From Coemansia sp. RSA 487 (Eukaryota; Kickxellomycota; Kickxellomycetes; Kickxellales; Kickxellaceae), in the NCBI GenBank assembly GCA_027577595.1, contig JANBRJ010000005.1, positions 186,001-250,000 of the forward strand: a stretch of 64,000 nucleotides of DNA, given 5' to 3'. The notes below the pieces were generated by a model. That model searched no databases, had not been told where the DNA came from, and saw nothing but the letters and a program-made list of their open reading frames with translations. Below are positions 51,230 through 61,689 of this stretch, piece after piece (the first letter of the stretch is position 1; every line of letters starts with the position of its first letter). A program made the translations under genes and the position numbers.

Positions 51230-52555
51230 ACTATTCCCATTGTAAGTATAATCGTTACTGCTGGATATCGGTCTGAATGGGTCGCCAAGCAATGCTGCCG
51301 TACCTAAACCTAAAGACCCGGCCATTTCAGATGCAGCGCCTTCCTTCTTTGATTTGTTTTCCGTGCACTTTGGGCAATACGCAATCTGGCCTGCCATTAT
51401 ATCCTTCTCCAGGTCCTTGCCGTCGCACTTGTATCCGCATTCTATGCAGGTAGCAGTCGCAAACGAGCCATGGCAGTTGAGCACGTTCTTGATTCCTTGC
51501 ACATGCTCAAGAGTGTCGATGTTTTGCGTGTAATTCCTTAACAGCTGCCCGTTATCCTCCAGAAGCTTGACAAAGGCATGTGTTGGCGCAGGCTGGAAGT
51601 TTCCTGGATACAGGTCCTTGGCGAATGAGTAGAAAAGCTCGGGCATCTCGCGAAAGTACTGAATATCAAACATCTGCTGCGGATCATCCAAGCCAAACTC
51701 CTCGTTCAGGCGCGTGTAGATGCCTGTTGGCGACCGGAAGTCCGGGATACCGCATGATACGCTAACGCCGGCGCCTGTAAGAACCATGATGCGCTTTGAT
51801 TTCTTCAAAAGCTCAACCACATCGTCGATTGTGTTTACATCTGGCAGCTTTGGTCGGTTGCGGAAGAAACGAACAAGCTGGTGACTTAGCAATGGAAGAA
51901 GTTGGAAATCGGGCACATGCATCTCCAGCAGCGACGAGTCTATGAATACCTCAAGCAGTGCCCGGACAGACACTTTCCTTTCCACTATATAATGATGCAT
52001 GAATGCGCCAAGTCCTAGCGTGCGCGCTTCGTCGCGGATTATCTCCATCTCCTCTGGTGTAAAGCATGTATATGATGCCGGATGCGAGTCCATATCGGTT
52101 GTGTCGAGTGGCGATGGCGCGTAGCTTCCATCTATATTCAGCTCCTCGTCGTCATCGCTTTCTTCTCTCTTGCTCTCATCTTTGCGCACGTCTGCGTTGT
52201 CGGAAACATGATCCTCAACTACCCTTTCTTCAGTAACCACTTCTTTCACTTGTGTGTCCACAGTGTTCAGATGTACAATCTCGACAGAATCAGTCTCAAC
52301 ACGGTGCCGTTTCGAAGTATTACCGTCCACGTCCACGCCCACGCTTACGCTGCATTCGTCTTGATAAATCATCGACTCCTTCCTCCGCTTACTCAGACTC
52401 GTGGTACTATCGCTGTTTTTGCCCCTCGTCTCAAGGCTGGCGAATTCTGGTCCAACAGCATTGGCGTGCTCCGAGCTTATTAGCCTTTCCTCTGCGGTAA
52501 GTCTAGCAAGAAGGACGCCATTATCCTTTTGCTTGTTGAATTCCTCATCGGCCAT
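50390..52555 (-). CDS. SIR2: NAD-dependent protein deacetylase, Sir2/SIRT1 class
   Basis: 721 aa from ATG 52555 (MADEEFNKQ); the longer open frame upstream starts at a non-ATG codon. The Sir2 catalytic core covers about residues 230-540: MVLTGAGVSVSCGIPDFRSPTGIY (NAD-binding GAGxSxxxGIPDFR), YTQNIDTLEHVQGI, the catalytic His in NCHGSF (about residue 360), zinc Cys pairs in CIECGY and CPKC, then KPDITFFGE and LLLVMGSSLKVAPVS. Ahead of the core, the helical SIRT1-type block (LGLGAFMHHYIVERKVSVRALLEVF) places it in class I with Sir2/Hst1/SIRT1. An acidic insert with a run of 14 Asp (about residues 443-456) interrupts the core after the zinc module. Both termini are acidic and disordered. Confidence 0.93.
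51190..51228. repeat. (GTCGTCATC)n microsatellite coding for poly-Asp
   Basis: Four-plus copies of a 9-bp unit within the SIR2 gene, translating on the minus strand to GAT/GAC Asp codons. In-frame and likely length-variable between strains. Confidence 0.8.
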
Positions 52556-52871
52556 TTTATACAAATGTTGCTTGTCTACGTCGCGTGAAAATGAAAAGAA
52601 AACAGCAAAAGCGCAATGTACAAAAAAAAAGAATGCTTCTCGGCCTTCTGTAGTCGAAATTGAAAAAAGTGGTAGAATTTTGTACTTAAAGTATAGCTTG
52701 GAGCAAGTAGAGTATAAAGACAAGAAGAAAAAAACAGAAAACACAAGTGGCTCTTTATTCAACAAAAAAAAGCATGGATAAAGAGTGGATAGAAAACCGA
52801 CAAACCATCATTGTTCCGATTTTTGTGTCACCGTTTAGAGCTATTGAAAAGAGCTGGCAGCTACATCAATT
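52556..52871. other. Intergenic, SIR2 promoter and SWR1 3' flank
   Basis: AT-rich, with A-runs; no gene seen. Confidence 0.5.
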
Positions 52872-55800
52872 TCAATTAAATACAGCCTCCATGAGAAAGC
52901 GGAACATGTAGTCGTCAATATGACCAACAGCTTCCTCGTCGTCATCATCACCCGCTGCACCAGCACCAGTGCTTTCATTGGCAGGATCTATGTTTCTCGA
53001 TGTGATCTGGGTACCAGACATGGATGCAGCTGCAGATGCATGGTCAGATGCTGACGCGCCCTCACTACCCAGATCAAGTGCATCTGCCTGGGCAACTTCG
53101 GTAATAGCCATCTTCAATGCGGCAGCATCGACCACATCCTCTGCCGCGCCAAGCATCTTTGTTGCCTCTCGCTCAGATAACAATCGATTGCGCTGCTTGC
53201 TGGCATGCTCCGCTGGGCCATTGCAGCCTGAATCACCAGTCTGCGCAAGCACAGTTGATGCAAGGTCATACCAGTCACCTACATTGAAACCAGCGCCGCT
53301 ATCCTGCGCCTGCGCCAACGGCTTGTCTGAGCTGACTTTTGACTGCGCTGTCTTGTCGGCATTCGGATCGAAACGGCCTTCCTGGATGACAACCTGGTTC
53401 AGCCATCTTTTCTCGCATTGCTTGCGCCAAATGGCCTCCTCGATTGTACTTTCGCTGATCAAGCGGTAAATGTGGACCTCGCGCTGCTGGCCAATTCTGT
53501 GGCACCTGTCCTGGCACTGGGCATCCATAGCATGGTTCCAGTCGCTATCATAGAAAATCACAGTGTCTGCGCCGGTAAGATTGATGCCGAGTCCGCCGGC
53601 CCTAGTGGACGAGATAAACACCTTCCACTTTGGATCGTGGTTGAAGCGCTCTGTCAGTCGCCATCGCTGCTCGACCTTTGTCGCGCCGTCTAGCCGCAAG
53701 TACCGATATCCGTGAAGATTGAGCCATTTCTCCAGAATATCAAGCACCTTTGTCATTTGCGTGAACAGCAGCGCCCTGTGGCCCTCGCGCACAAGCCGCC
53801 CAAGCAGCCGCTCAAGCGCTTGCAGCTTGCCACAGTCATACTGTAGCAAAAACGGCTCTGGAAACGCAATCTGCTGTCGTACTTCGATAGACCGCATTGG
53901 TCCTGTATGGCGAGAAACGCGTCGATGCATATGGATGATATTTGGCCGCTGTTCTTTGCTCACCCAGCATTGACCAGCATTGGCAAGCCCTAATTCTGGC
54001 CGCAGGTGCGGATTCACTGCCTCAAGATCCGATCCTTCGGTCGCCACAACAACAGGCGGCGTAATACATACAAAGTTGGCGATCATGTCTTCGTATCTTT
54101 CGAGTCGCTGCCTACCAGTCAGTGCTAGATTGTCCGCCAAGTCACCTAGCCGATCGTGTACACTTGGCACGACCTGGCATGCCTGCAGAGTGCTTGCGCC
54201 GTAAATTGGACAAAACGCCAATCCATGGACGCGTGCTCTGTTGTTCTCAGCAAGGCGCATCCACGCACCCTGGCTTCTAGTCGCCTCCATCCATTTCTGA
54301 TTACGCGCATTATCGTCGACACGTGTGTATCGTGAAGACACCGGTCGCATCTGAAGCTCGTCCCAGCTCTTCTTCTCGGTGGCAACAATCTCAAGCCCCT
54401 CCTCAGCTTGCATAAGCCCCCGGTACAGGATTCCGGGTGTTGCATCAAGCGCTCTGGCTCTGCTCCACGCTAAGCGATCGTGCTGCTGCTCATTTCCAGT
54501 GCGTACAAGCCCGCGAAGCCCCCAAGACGACATGCACCCACGGTTGTCTTCTTGCCATGGCCGTTTGGCAAAACAGTTGGTACTGCCTTGGCTTCCAGTG
54601 CTTCCACGGAGCAATCTGCGAACAAGATCCTCTTTTCTGCGGTAGGATGCTACATAAGAGCCAGACATGACCCAGCTAGTAACGATTGGGCGAGTCTCAA
54701 ACAGATCAGGATGGTTGCACACCTTGCGCAGCTGCATCAGGCAGCCCATTACATTCAGATATGTCCCTGAATGTAGCGTCTCGCGAGTCAGCGAGCGAGA
54801 CATAAAGTCATCATACAAGAACCGCTGGCGCTTGGACAGGTTGCAGTAGACAACATGCTCAACCTTGTTTGGAAGCTGCGTCTCGACGTCCTGCTTGAGT
54901 CGGCGCAGAATATGCGGCCGCAGCACGGTATGGAGCTTTTGAACCGCCTGTTGGGCATCCGTTTGTGTGCTATATAGCGACGACGAGGCTTCCTCTTGAC
55001 CCGTGACCACGCCCGATCCTTGCAAGAACAGCGATGTATTAAACTCGACGTTACCTGTGGCACCAGAGCCAACAGGAGCTGCGATTTCTGGCCGTGCAGC
55101 TAGAAGCTTTTCAAGCGGCTGGGAAAACCACTCACGAAAATGGTCCAGCTCGGCAAACCCAGACCCATCGCCGCTATCGCCTTCGCTAAGGCCAAGCTTC
55201 TCGGGCATAAGAAAATACATGAGCGACCAGAGCTCTATCAGACTATTTTGCAACGGTGTGCCTGTAAGCAATAAACGCGCTGAGGACTTGAAGCCAAGCA
55301 GCGTCTGCCATCTCTGGCTGCGAAAGTTCTTGATTGCCTGCGCCTCGTCCAATATCATATAATACCAAGGCTTGCGCTTGAAGACCGACGCATCCTGGAT
55401 GGCAAGCTGATACGACGTGATGCAGACATGGAACGCATTGCGTTTGCTCCATCCTTTCCTCTTGAGCTTCCGCTCAGCTCGTCCGCCATAGTAACTCAGC
55501 ACCTTGAAACCGGGCAGCCACTTGTGGAACTCTTGCTCCCAGTTAAGCAGAACCGACGTGGGAACAATCACTAGATGTGGGCCCCAAATTCCCTTGTCGC
55601 ATGCCAGGTGCGCCAACAGTGCAATGGTCTGGATCGTCTTGCCAAGCCCCATCTCATCAGCCAAGATCCCGTTGATATCGTGCTGATGTAGCGACGCCAG
55701 CCAGTCCAGCCCTTGCCGCTGATACTCGCGCAGGCTACCGCGCAAAAGAAACGGCTGCTCAATGTCATGAGCAGGCTTTCTGGGAGTAGCGAGATGCTCG

Positions 55801-57734
55801 ATTCCAAGCATATCCTCTTCTCCGTCTTTGTCGGCCTCTAATCTGGACGACACTTGCTCCCTCTCGCAGTACTGATCGAGTAGGGAACTCATGGGGACGT
55901 CCTGGTCGCGCTGCAGCTCGGCCATCTCATCGTTGCTATCGGCGCCATCGGATGACTCGCTGGAAAACTCAGTGTCGCTTTGCTCAGAGGAAATTACGGC
56001 ATCCTCGTCGCTGGTGAGCACTTGGCTCTCGGTTTCTGCGTCTTGCTCTCCACCTCTGCTGTCGCCGGAAGCTGCATTCTGCTTATCAGAGTACCTGCGC
56101 CGTAGCTCTTCGACATCCACATGCTTATCAGCAATAAGCTCGCTTAGTGTCGAAGAGCGGCCCACTCCTTCGTCCGAACTGGTGCCACTTTCTGAATTGC
56201 TGGATTCCTGGACCCCGGAGGTGATAGCCGAGCCCTCACCTCCTTCATTGTCGGAGGCGCCTGACTCGGTCGACGATGAGTAGGCGGAGCTGGCGGAGGA
56301 GGATGATGCAGAGAGATCAGCCGTGCGCTGTTCCTCGAGAAGCTGCGTCGAGCGGTGCAACATGTCGAACAAAAGGCGCTTATCCTGCTTTGACTTTTCC
56401 TCCTCCTCCTCTACCTGTCGCTGGTCGCTGATGATAGATTCCATGTACGACCACTTTTTCATAACTTGCTGCACGGTCCATTTGGCCAAGCGCTTATGCT
56501 GCTCCCGCAGAGCACGCTCTGCCTGCTCGGGGCTTTTGAAAATGCCCAGCTTTGCCTTGCGCTCGTCGTCCTCCCTTTCGATCTGCTTACTGCGCTTGCG
56601 TAAAACAACCTTCCGGCGCCTGCTCAACATGGTAACCTCCTTGTGGCGATCAATGGCATCAACGAGCAGCTGGTCCCACCATGTTTTCGTCCGCGGCGGC
56701 TCTCTTGCGCGCGGCGCAGGCTCAGGCAACGGTGGTGGCAAAACAGGAGCCAGATCAAGCCCAGCGTTGCCTAGTTGCTTCTCGCTATAAAGATCGCCGT
56801 CTTCTGGCTTGGCGATAGTGCTTGTCTGTTTTCTAGCCTGTTGCTTTTGATGTGTTGTTGGTTCGTCTGTGGTTTGCAAGCTAACAGCCAAGGAATCGCG
56901 GAGCATGCCATTCCGACGGCGTGCCGAGATGCGATTCATCGTCTCAGCCATAGACTGCACCCATTCCGAAAGCTCACTCTGCATCTTCTTCTCCAGATCG
57001 CTCTTGGACGGCTGGGCCTCTTGGTTGTTTCTTGCCTTTTGCCTTCCAACAAGAGCCAGATCGGGAAGCGTCATGGCATTCCGGTCGCGGTTTGCAGCAG
57101 CCGGCTTGCGCTTGGGCAGCGTGGTGAGCACAGTGTCGTCGGGTAGTGTTATCGATGAGCAAAGATAGTCGGTCAGCTTTTGGGTATCGGCACTGCTTGC
57201 AGTATGGCCCTCGGAAACAGCGCGTTGCACAAACACCATCGGATCCACCACAGCAGAAGCGGCTGCGCCTGCAAAGGCCTGTGAGCCGTTGGGCGCAGGG
57301 GATGCAGCAGGAGAACTGTCTTTGACAGACGACTTTCTTTTGCGATCCGCATTGGAGCTACGTGCTCCTGTAGCTCGTATGTTCTCTTGATCCGCTGTAG
57401 CATTCCTGGACCTGGACCTTGTCCTCGTCCTCGTCCGGCCGGGCGGGCGGCCACGTTTTCTGCCGCCACCGCGTGCCAAAGCAGTCTTTGGCGAAGGCGC
57501 AGTATGTTCGCTGTCGCTTGTTTCAGCATCGGAAGAGGACTCTGCGTGTTCGTTCTCATCAGCTATGTCCATGCGCTCGAGCGTAGCGGCTGATTTGCTC
57601 GGGCGCTCGGGCTGCTGCGCCATGGTTCGCTTGAGCGAGCCGCGCGTGGGCTGTGTAGTGGATCGCAAGGACCGGACACCTGGTGGGCGTCCACGCCGTC
57701 TGCCGCGCACACTGTGGCCGCCAGTGCTCATCAT
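52872..57734 (-). CDS. SWR1: SWR1/SRCAP-type Snf2 ATPase (H2A.Z exchange)
   Basis: 1,620 aa, ATG at 57734. Catalytic subunit of the SWR1 complex that exchanges H2A for H2A.Z. The N-terminus has AT-hook-like RGRRRGRPPG and GRKRGRPPG motifs. HSA domain at about 338-425 (WWDQLLVDAIDRHKEV, RLAKWTVQQVMKKWSYMESI), acidic Ser/Glu region at about 470-600, first ATPase lobe from about 675 (LREYQRQGLDWLASLH, ILADEMGLGKT, DEAQ box in MILDEAQAIKNFRSQRWQ, LLLTGTPLQNSL). A long insert separates it from the second lobe (ALLFTQMTKVLDILEKWL, STRAGGLGINLTGADTVIF, RCHRIGQQREV near 1,410). The split ATPase with LDEAQ-IKNF is SWR1/SRCAP/p400-type rather than Ino80 or Snf2. Length fits (yeast Swr1 is 1,514 aa). 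Confidence 0.93.
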   Translation of the reverse strand: MMSTGGHSVRGRRRGRPPGVRSLRSTTQPTRGSLKRTMAQQPERPSKSAATLERMDIADENEHAESSSDAETSDSEHTAPSPKTALARGGGRKRGRPPGRTRTRTRSRSRNATADQENIRATGARSSNADRKRKSSVKDSSPAASPAPNGSQAFAGAAASAVVDPMVFVQRAVSEGHTASSADTQKLTDYLCSSITLPDDTVLTTLPKRKPAAANRDRNAMTLPDLALVGRQKARNNQEAQPSKSDLEKKMQSELSEWVQSMAETMNRISARRRNGMLRDSLAVSLQTTDEPTTHQKQQARKQTSTIAKPEDGDLYSEKQLGNAGLDLAPVLPPPLPEPAPRAREPPRTKTWWDQLLVDAIDRHKEVTMLSRRRKVVLRKRSKQIEREDDERKAKLGIFKSPEQAERALREQHKRLAKWTVQQVMKKWSYMESIISDQRQVEEEEEKSKQDKRLLFDMLHRSTQLLEEQRTADLSASSSSASSAYSSSTESGASDNEGGEGSAITSGVQESSNSESGTSSDEGVGRSSTLSELIADKHVDVEELRRRYSDKQNAASGDSRGGEQDAETESQVLTSDEDAVISSEQSDTEFSSESSDGADSNDEMAELQRDQDVPMSSLLDQYCEREQVSSRLEADKDGEEDMLGIEHLATPRKPAHDIEQPFLLRGSLREYQRQGLDWLASLHQHDINGILADEMGLGKTIQTIALLAHLACDKGIWGPHLVIVPTSVLLNWEQEFHKWLPGFKVLSYYGGRAERKLKRKGWSKRNAFHVCITSYQLAIQDASVFKRKPWYYMILDEAQAIKNFRSQRWQTLLGFKSSARLLLTGTPLQNSLIELWSLMYFLMPEKLGLSEGDSGDGSGFAELDHFREWFSQPLEKLLAARPEIAAPVGSGATGNVEFNTSLFLQGSGVVTGQEEASSSLYSTQTDAQQAVQKLHTVLRPHILRRLKQDVETQLPNKVEHVVYCNLSKRQRFLYDDFMSRSLTRETLHSGTYLNVMGCLMQLRKVCNHPDLFETRPIVTSWVMSGSYVASYRRKEDLVRRLLRGSTGSQGSTNCFAKRPWQEDNRGCMSSWGLRGLVRTGNEQQHDRLAWSRARALDATPGILYRGLMQAEEGLEIVATEKKSWDELQMRPVSSRYTRVDDNARNQKWMEATRSQGAWMRLAENNRARVHGLAFCPIYGASTLQACQVVPSVHDRLGDLADNLALTGRQRLERYEDMIANFVCITPPVVVATEGSDLEAVNPHLRPELGLANAGQCWVSKEQRPNIIHMHRRVSRHTGPMRSIEVRQQIAFPEPFLLQYDCGKLQALERLLGRLVREGHRALLFTQMTKVLDILEKWLNLHGYRYLRLDGATKVEQRWRLTERFNHDPKWKVFISSTRAGGLGINLTGADTVIFYDSDWNHAMDAQCQDRCHRIGQQREVHIYRLISESTIEEAIWRKQCEKRWLNQVVIQEGRFDPNADKTAQSKVSSDKPLAQAQDSGAGFNVGDWYDLASTVLAQTGDSGCNGPAEHASKQRNRLLSEREATKMLGAAEDVVDAAALKMAITEVAQADALDLGSEGASASDHASAAASMSGTQITSRNIDPANESTGAGAAGDDDDEEAVGHIDDYMFRFLMEAVFN

Positions 57735-58068
57735 CTTTTTACTTGTACGGTAGGCTGCTGCTGCTGCTGCTGCTTGTCTTTGGCCATGAACGTCGGGGAA
57801 GCTGAACGATGGAAAGGCCTGGCTGCTGCTGTTGTGTTACGGTTCCAAAACTGACACCCAAACAGGTAAGAAGCGGTTTCTTTCGATAATAAGGAAAACG
57901 TAAATTACACGAGGAGAATGAACTTCAAAGGTAAAAAAAGCAAATAAAGCCAAAAGTTATGTGTGAAGAAAGAAAAAAAAAACATCAAGCCATGCATTCA
58001 CCAGCACTTCAAGTATTTTCAGGGCTTTAAAAATTGAACAAATTGAAAACGGGAAAAGGGGGAGAGAG
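57735..58068. other. Intergenic, SWR1 leader with CTG repeat
   Basis: A (CTG)n run at about 57,753-57,773 lies 20-40 bp upstream of the SWR1 ATG and would be in its 5' leader as a CAG repeat. The remainder is AT-rich with no gene. Confidence 0.6.
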
Positions 58069-60054
58069 TTAGAATCTCGACAGATCCCTGCCAAAGAGGA
58101 GCTCCTTGGTCCAGTCCATCATCAGCAGGATGCGGGTGCGCAGAGACACCTGCTGGCTCCAGTAGACGCTGCGCCACAGGTACTTTGCAGCGAGGTTGCT
58201 GCCCTTGTACGCCTTGCCCTCGCCAAAGTCGGCGGCGGCGGCGCGGCCCAGATACGCCAGCGTGCCGCGGTTGTGGAAAGTAAAGGGGGAAACGGCGTCC
58301 CTTTCCATGCGGCGCACCTCCTGCGGCGCGATCTTCACCAGCTCAGGCGAGCCTCTGTCAGGCAGCTCGTTTTTGGCGTACAGGGCAGCCAGCTTGTTCA
58401 GTGCGCAGCCCAGGTAGATGCCCTCCTGGTTTGCGACCTGCGCAAGCGCCGGCAGAGCAGTCAGCTTGCCGTCGACGTATTCCAGCATGTGCTCGAACTC
58501 GTCCAGGCATATGGTGCCGTTGTGGTCGGTGTCAAAGTGGTCGAAGTTGTCGACCAGCGACTGCAGGTGGCTGGCGGCGCTAGGGTACCGTGCGGCGGTT
58601 TGGCGCACAAAGGCGCTGAACTCTGCACGCGTGATCTCGCTGTTCTTGGCCTGGTGCGCCGAGTCGAACAGCTCGCTGATGTGTGACAGAAGGTGTGGGT
58701 ACTCGATGCTTGCGCAGTCGCCCAGAGCGTACACAGAGCCGTCTGCCACGCCCTTGACGCGCAGGTACGGATCGGTGGTGATTGCGTGCATGTTCTTCTG
58801 CGACTCGGGCATCTTCTGGCACAGCAGCTTCGTGAACGGCGTCAGGCTGATGCCTGTCGACCACAGCACAAAGCCCTGCGGCACGGTGTGCTCCGTCACA
58901 GATCCATCTGGGTTCTTGGTTGTGAACAAAATCGAGTCCTCGGTGACCTGCTGCACACGCGAGTTGGTGATGACGTTGATGTTGCGGCGGTCGAACTCTG
59001 CCTCAGCAAATTCGCTGATCACAGAGTCCATCATGTTGAGGATGTGGTCGCGCGACTGGACAATCACCACATTGACCATTTCCTGGATGCTGCGCGGGAA
59101 GTAGTGCTTCAGGTCCTCCGCCAAGAAGTCGTACAGCTCAGCCGCGAACTCGCATCCGGTGGGGCCACCGCCGCAGATGACAAACGTCAGCAGCCGCCGC
59201 TTCTCGGCCTCAGGCGTTGTCGGCAGCACAGCCTTCTCAAAGTTGGCCATGATGTGCTGGCGGATGGCGCGCGCATCGGTGATGGTCTTCAGCTTATGGC
59301 AGTGCTCCAGGCCCTTTGTGCCGTGCGTGATGCTCTGCGCGCCGACGCCCACCACAAGCCGGTCGTACGGCAGCCACGCCTTTCCCTCTCCCGCATGCTC
59401 CACCAGCACATACTTGTCGTCAAAGTCGACGTCCACCGCTGTCGCTTCAATGTACGATCCGCGGATGCGCTTCGTCACACGCCGGATCGCCTCCAGCACG
59501 CTGCGGAACTCCACCGTCCCCACCGTCACGCTCGGCAGCAGCGGCGTGAAGATAAAGTAGTTGTCTGGCGACACCACCACCACGTCGTATGCGCCGGGCG
59601 TCAGCGTCTTGAGAGTCGACACCGCGCCCCACCCAGACCCCAGCACCACCAGCTGCTGCCGCCCGTCCGCCGACCGCGCACAGTCGATCACAGGGTACCC
59701 TTTGTGCGTCCTGCCCTCAATCATGCGCAGCTCTGCCGGTGGCTCCTCAAAGTCCAGCGCCTCGATTTCGTCCTTCGCCAAGTAGTACCCCGCCGTCGCA
59801 AACGTCCCTGTGCCAGTCGCCCACAGTCCCAGCGTGCGCAGGAACCGCCTGCTACTGCCACGGCCACTGCGGCTTCTGCTGCCATCTCCACCGGTTGTCT
59901 TTATCGCTTGCTTGGTGTCTTGCGACATGTGCCGCCTACCGCCGCTCATCGCTGCTGTGCGCATAGCACCAGCAACTTTTGGGCCCCTTATTGCCTGGCG
60001 GGCAAACGCTGGCGCAAACAGTGCTGAATAGAGCTTTGTGCGCGGTGTAAACAT
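58069..60054 (-). CDS. NDE1: External alternative NADH dehydrogenase (NDH-2) with EF-hand
   Basis: 661 aa from ATG 60054 (MFTPRTKLY); an in-frame TTG upstream is rejected. Type II NADH:ubiquinone oxidoreductase on the outer face of the inner mitochondrial membrane. It has a basic N-terminal presequence with a hydrophobic stretch (about 75-92) and the FAD-binding LVVLGSGWGAVSTLKTL. The YFIFTPLLPSVTVGTVE quinone-side block, the NADH-binding VICGGGPTGCEFAAEL, and VYALGDCA complete the core. An EF-hand is inserted between them and the C-terminus: FDTDHNGTICLDEF, with ligands at positions 1, 3, 5 and 12, as in Ca-dependent NDE1 and plant NDB enzymes. The C-terminal YLWRSVYWSQQVSLRTRILLMMDW membrane-anchor segment is conserved in NDH-2. 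GC-rich gene. Confidence 0.95.
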   Translation of the reverse strand: MFTPRTKLYSALFAPAFARQAIRGPKVAGAMRTAAMSGGRRHMSQDTKQAIKTTGGDGSRSRSGRGSSRRFLRTLGLWATGTGTFATAGYYLAKDEIEALDFEEPPAELRMIEGRTHKGYPVIDCARSADGRQQLVVLGSGWGAVSTLKTLTPGAYDVVVVSPDNYFIFTPLLPSVTVGTVEFRSVLEAIRRVTKRIRGSYIEATAVDVDFDDKYVLVEHAGEGKAWLPYDRLVVGVGAQSITHGTKGLEHCHKLKTITDARAIRQHIMANFEKAVLPTTPEAEKRRLLTFVICGGGPTGCEFAAELYDFLAEDLKHYFPRSIQEMVNVVIVQSRDHILNMMDSVISEFAEAEFDRRNINVITNSRVQQVTEDSILFTTKNPDGSVTEHTVPQGFVLWSTGISLTPFTKLLCQKMPESQKNMHAITTDPYLRVKGVADGSVYALGDCASIEYPHLLSHISELFDSAHQAKNSEITRAEFSAFVRQTAARYPSAASHLQSLVDNFDHFDTDHNGTICLDEFEHMLEYVDGKLTALPALAQVANQEGIYLGCALNKLAALYAKNELPDRGSPELVKIAPQEVRRMERDAVSPFTFHNRGTLAYLGRAAAADFGEGKAYKGSNLAAKYLWRSVYWSQQVSLRTRILLMMDWTKELLFGRDLSRF

Positions 60055-60743
60055 ACTAAAGTCTTGTTGTTTTCTCAAAGTATTGAGCTAAACGAAAAAA
60101 ATGATAACGAGCTGTGTAGAAAAAGATAGAGAGAAAGAGAGAAAAGAAAAACGTCGACACCAAAGGAACGAATTCAATACGTGTGCAACAACACGAGTGC
60201 TTTCTGCTTTTATATATATACTCAAGTAAAAAGCTAGCTAGCTGTGCTTTCCCTTTCTCTGTGCATAGATGGACAGATAAACAAGTGCCACCCCCTTTTC
60301 CGCAAACTCCATGCTTTTGATCGATAAATCCGCTCATCGTCATTGTCCCATTTTAGGGTTTCCGTGCACAGAACAGGAACCGCCCTTCCATCACAAAACA
60401 AGCAGATCATGTCTGATGCTCGATTACATCACACACCAATCGTCAAACAGCCGCAAATCCACACAGGTGTTTGTTTTTCACAGTTTCCGCAATTCCGACT
60501 ACTTTACTTTTCTGGAAAAGCACTGTCCGTGTTTCCTCCAGCTGTTGGAAGCAAAACAGGAAACTCTTCTTCATCATGAGGCACTATTTATTCGGTAGAA
60601 AATTGATTGAATAAGGGAAAAGCAAATGACTCTTTGTTACTTAAAGAAACGTTGAAAAGCAGGAAGTAGGAATAGGGGGAATAAAAACCCGCCGAATATC
60701 GAAGCAAGCAAGGAGGTGGTGGTTGGGCACAACAGATCGAGAT
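60055..60743. other. Intergenic between NDE1 and RAB5
   Basis: NDE1 promoter side plus RAB5 3' flank. A plus-strand 56-codon frame starting at ATG 60409 (MSDARLHHTP) is present but unrecognised and is not called. An (AT)n run lies at about 60,212-60,222. Confidence 0.45.
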
Positions 60744-61689
60744 CTAACACGCACAGTCGTTTGTCGTGGCAGAACCAGAACCACCGCTGGCAGACAGAAT
60801 GTTAACCGACGAGGAGCCCTGGCGCCCAGCTGCCGACGGGGCTTCAACAGGCCGTGGGATCTTCCTTGCCAGCTGGGTAAACAAATCCTGGATGCACTCA
60901 CCGGTCTGCGCCGACGTCTCAAAGAACAGCGCATTGACCTGGGCCGCATACTTGCTGCCCTCGTCCTTGGACACCGTACGCTTTGACTGCGCAAGGTCCG
61001 CCTTGTTGCCCACAAGCGCTAGGACGGTTTTCGAATCGTTCTGCCGCTGCAGCTCGTTGATCCAGGACTGTGCCTTTCGGAAAGAGTCCTCCTGCGTGAT
61101 GTCATACACCACCACCGCTCCCTCTGCGTTGCGGTAGTACATTGGCGCCAGGCTCTTGTACCGCTCCTGTCCTGCCGTGTCCCAGATGTGCAGCGTCGCC
61201 GTGTTGGCCTCATCCAACGTCACGTCCTTGGTCACGAATGCTGCGCCGATTGTGCTTTCGTTGTACTGGTTGAACTCGTTGCGTGCAAACCTCGTCACGA
61301 TGCTACTCCAGAATTGCATATAGTTTAATACAAAAGCAAAGCATTAGTAATTTTGTGTTTCTACTCGGTGGGTCATTTCTGGGCTGATGCAATTATTTGA
61401 AAGCCTAGCTCCAAATGGTGCTGTACATGCCTTGACTTGCCGACCGCAGATTCGCCTACATTGAGAGAAAAATATACAGATAGATGCAAACGCCATTGAA
61501 CAAATGCTGGTTAGAAAACTGAACTTGGTGAGCATTTGTGTGTACAAAATGTCTTCAACACAGCGTCAAAAAAACATATCATGACCGCTTACCAAGCAAA
61601 ACAAGCTTATAGCTGTGCCGTTTCTTGGGTCCTGTTGCAGCCGCAGGGGCTTGTCTCTGTGGCGATTGACCTTGGTTCTGTTCGGCCAT
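60744..61689 (-). CDS. RAB5: Rab5-type small GTPase (Ypt5/Vps21)
   Basis: Three exons on the minus strand: 61689-61593 (97 nt), 61455-61431 (25 nt) and 61302-60744 (559 nt), 226 aa. Exon 1 ends HSYKLVLLG; the microexon codes GESAVGKS plus part of the next Ser; exon 3 continues SIVTRFARNEF, so the P-loop GESAVGKSS spans all three exons. Intron 1 (137 nt) is GT-AG (GTAAGC...TAG). Intron 2 (128 nt) appears to be GC-AG (AAG/GCATGT...TAG). Other motifs: switch I ESTIGAAF, WDTAGQERYKSLAP, GNKADL, ETSAQTG. The C-terminus CAC is a CxC prenylation motif. ESTIGAAF and the WDTAGQERYKSLAPMYYRNA block place it in the Rab5 clade, which works in early endosome fusion. Confidence 0.93.

Noticed and set aside
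58693-60027. 444-codon plus-strand open frame opposite NDE1
   Set aside because: Antisense to a clear NDE1 gene. The translation is His/Arg/Leu-rich without motifs, the usual shadow of GC-rich coding DNA.
61427-61455. Alternative RAB5 exon 2 ending at a GT donor (61426)
   Set aside because: It would replace the invariant Ser after the P-loop Lys-Ser with Arg-His and leave a mismatched phase to exon 3.
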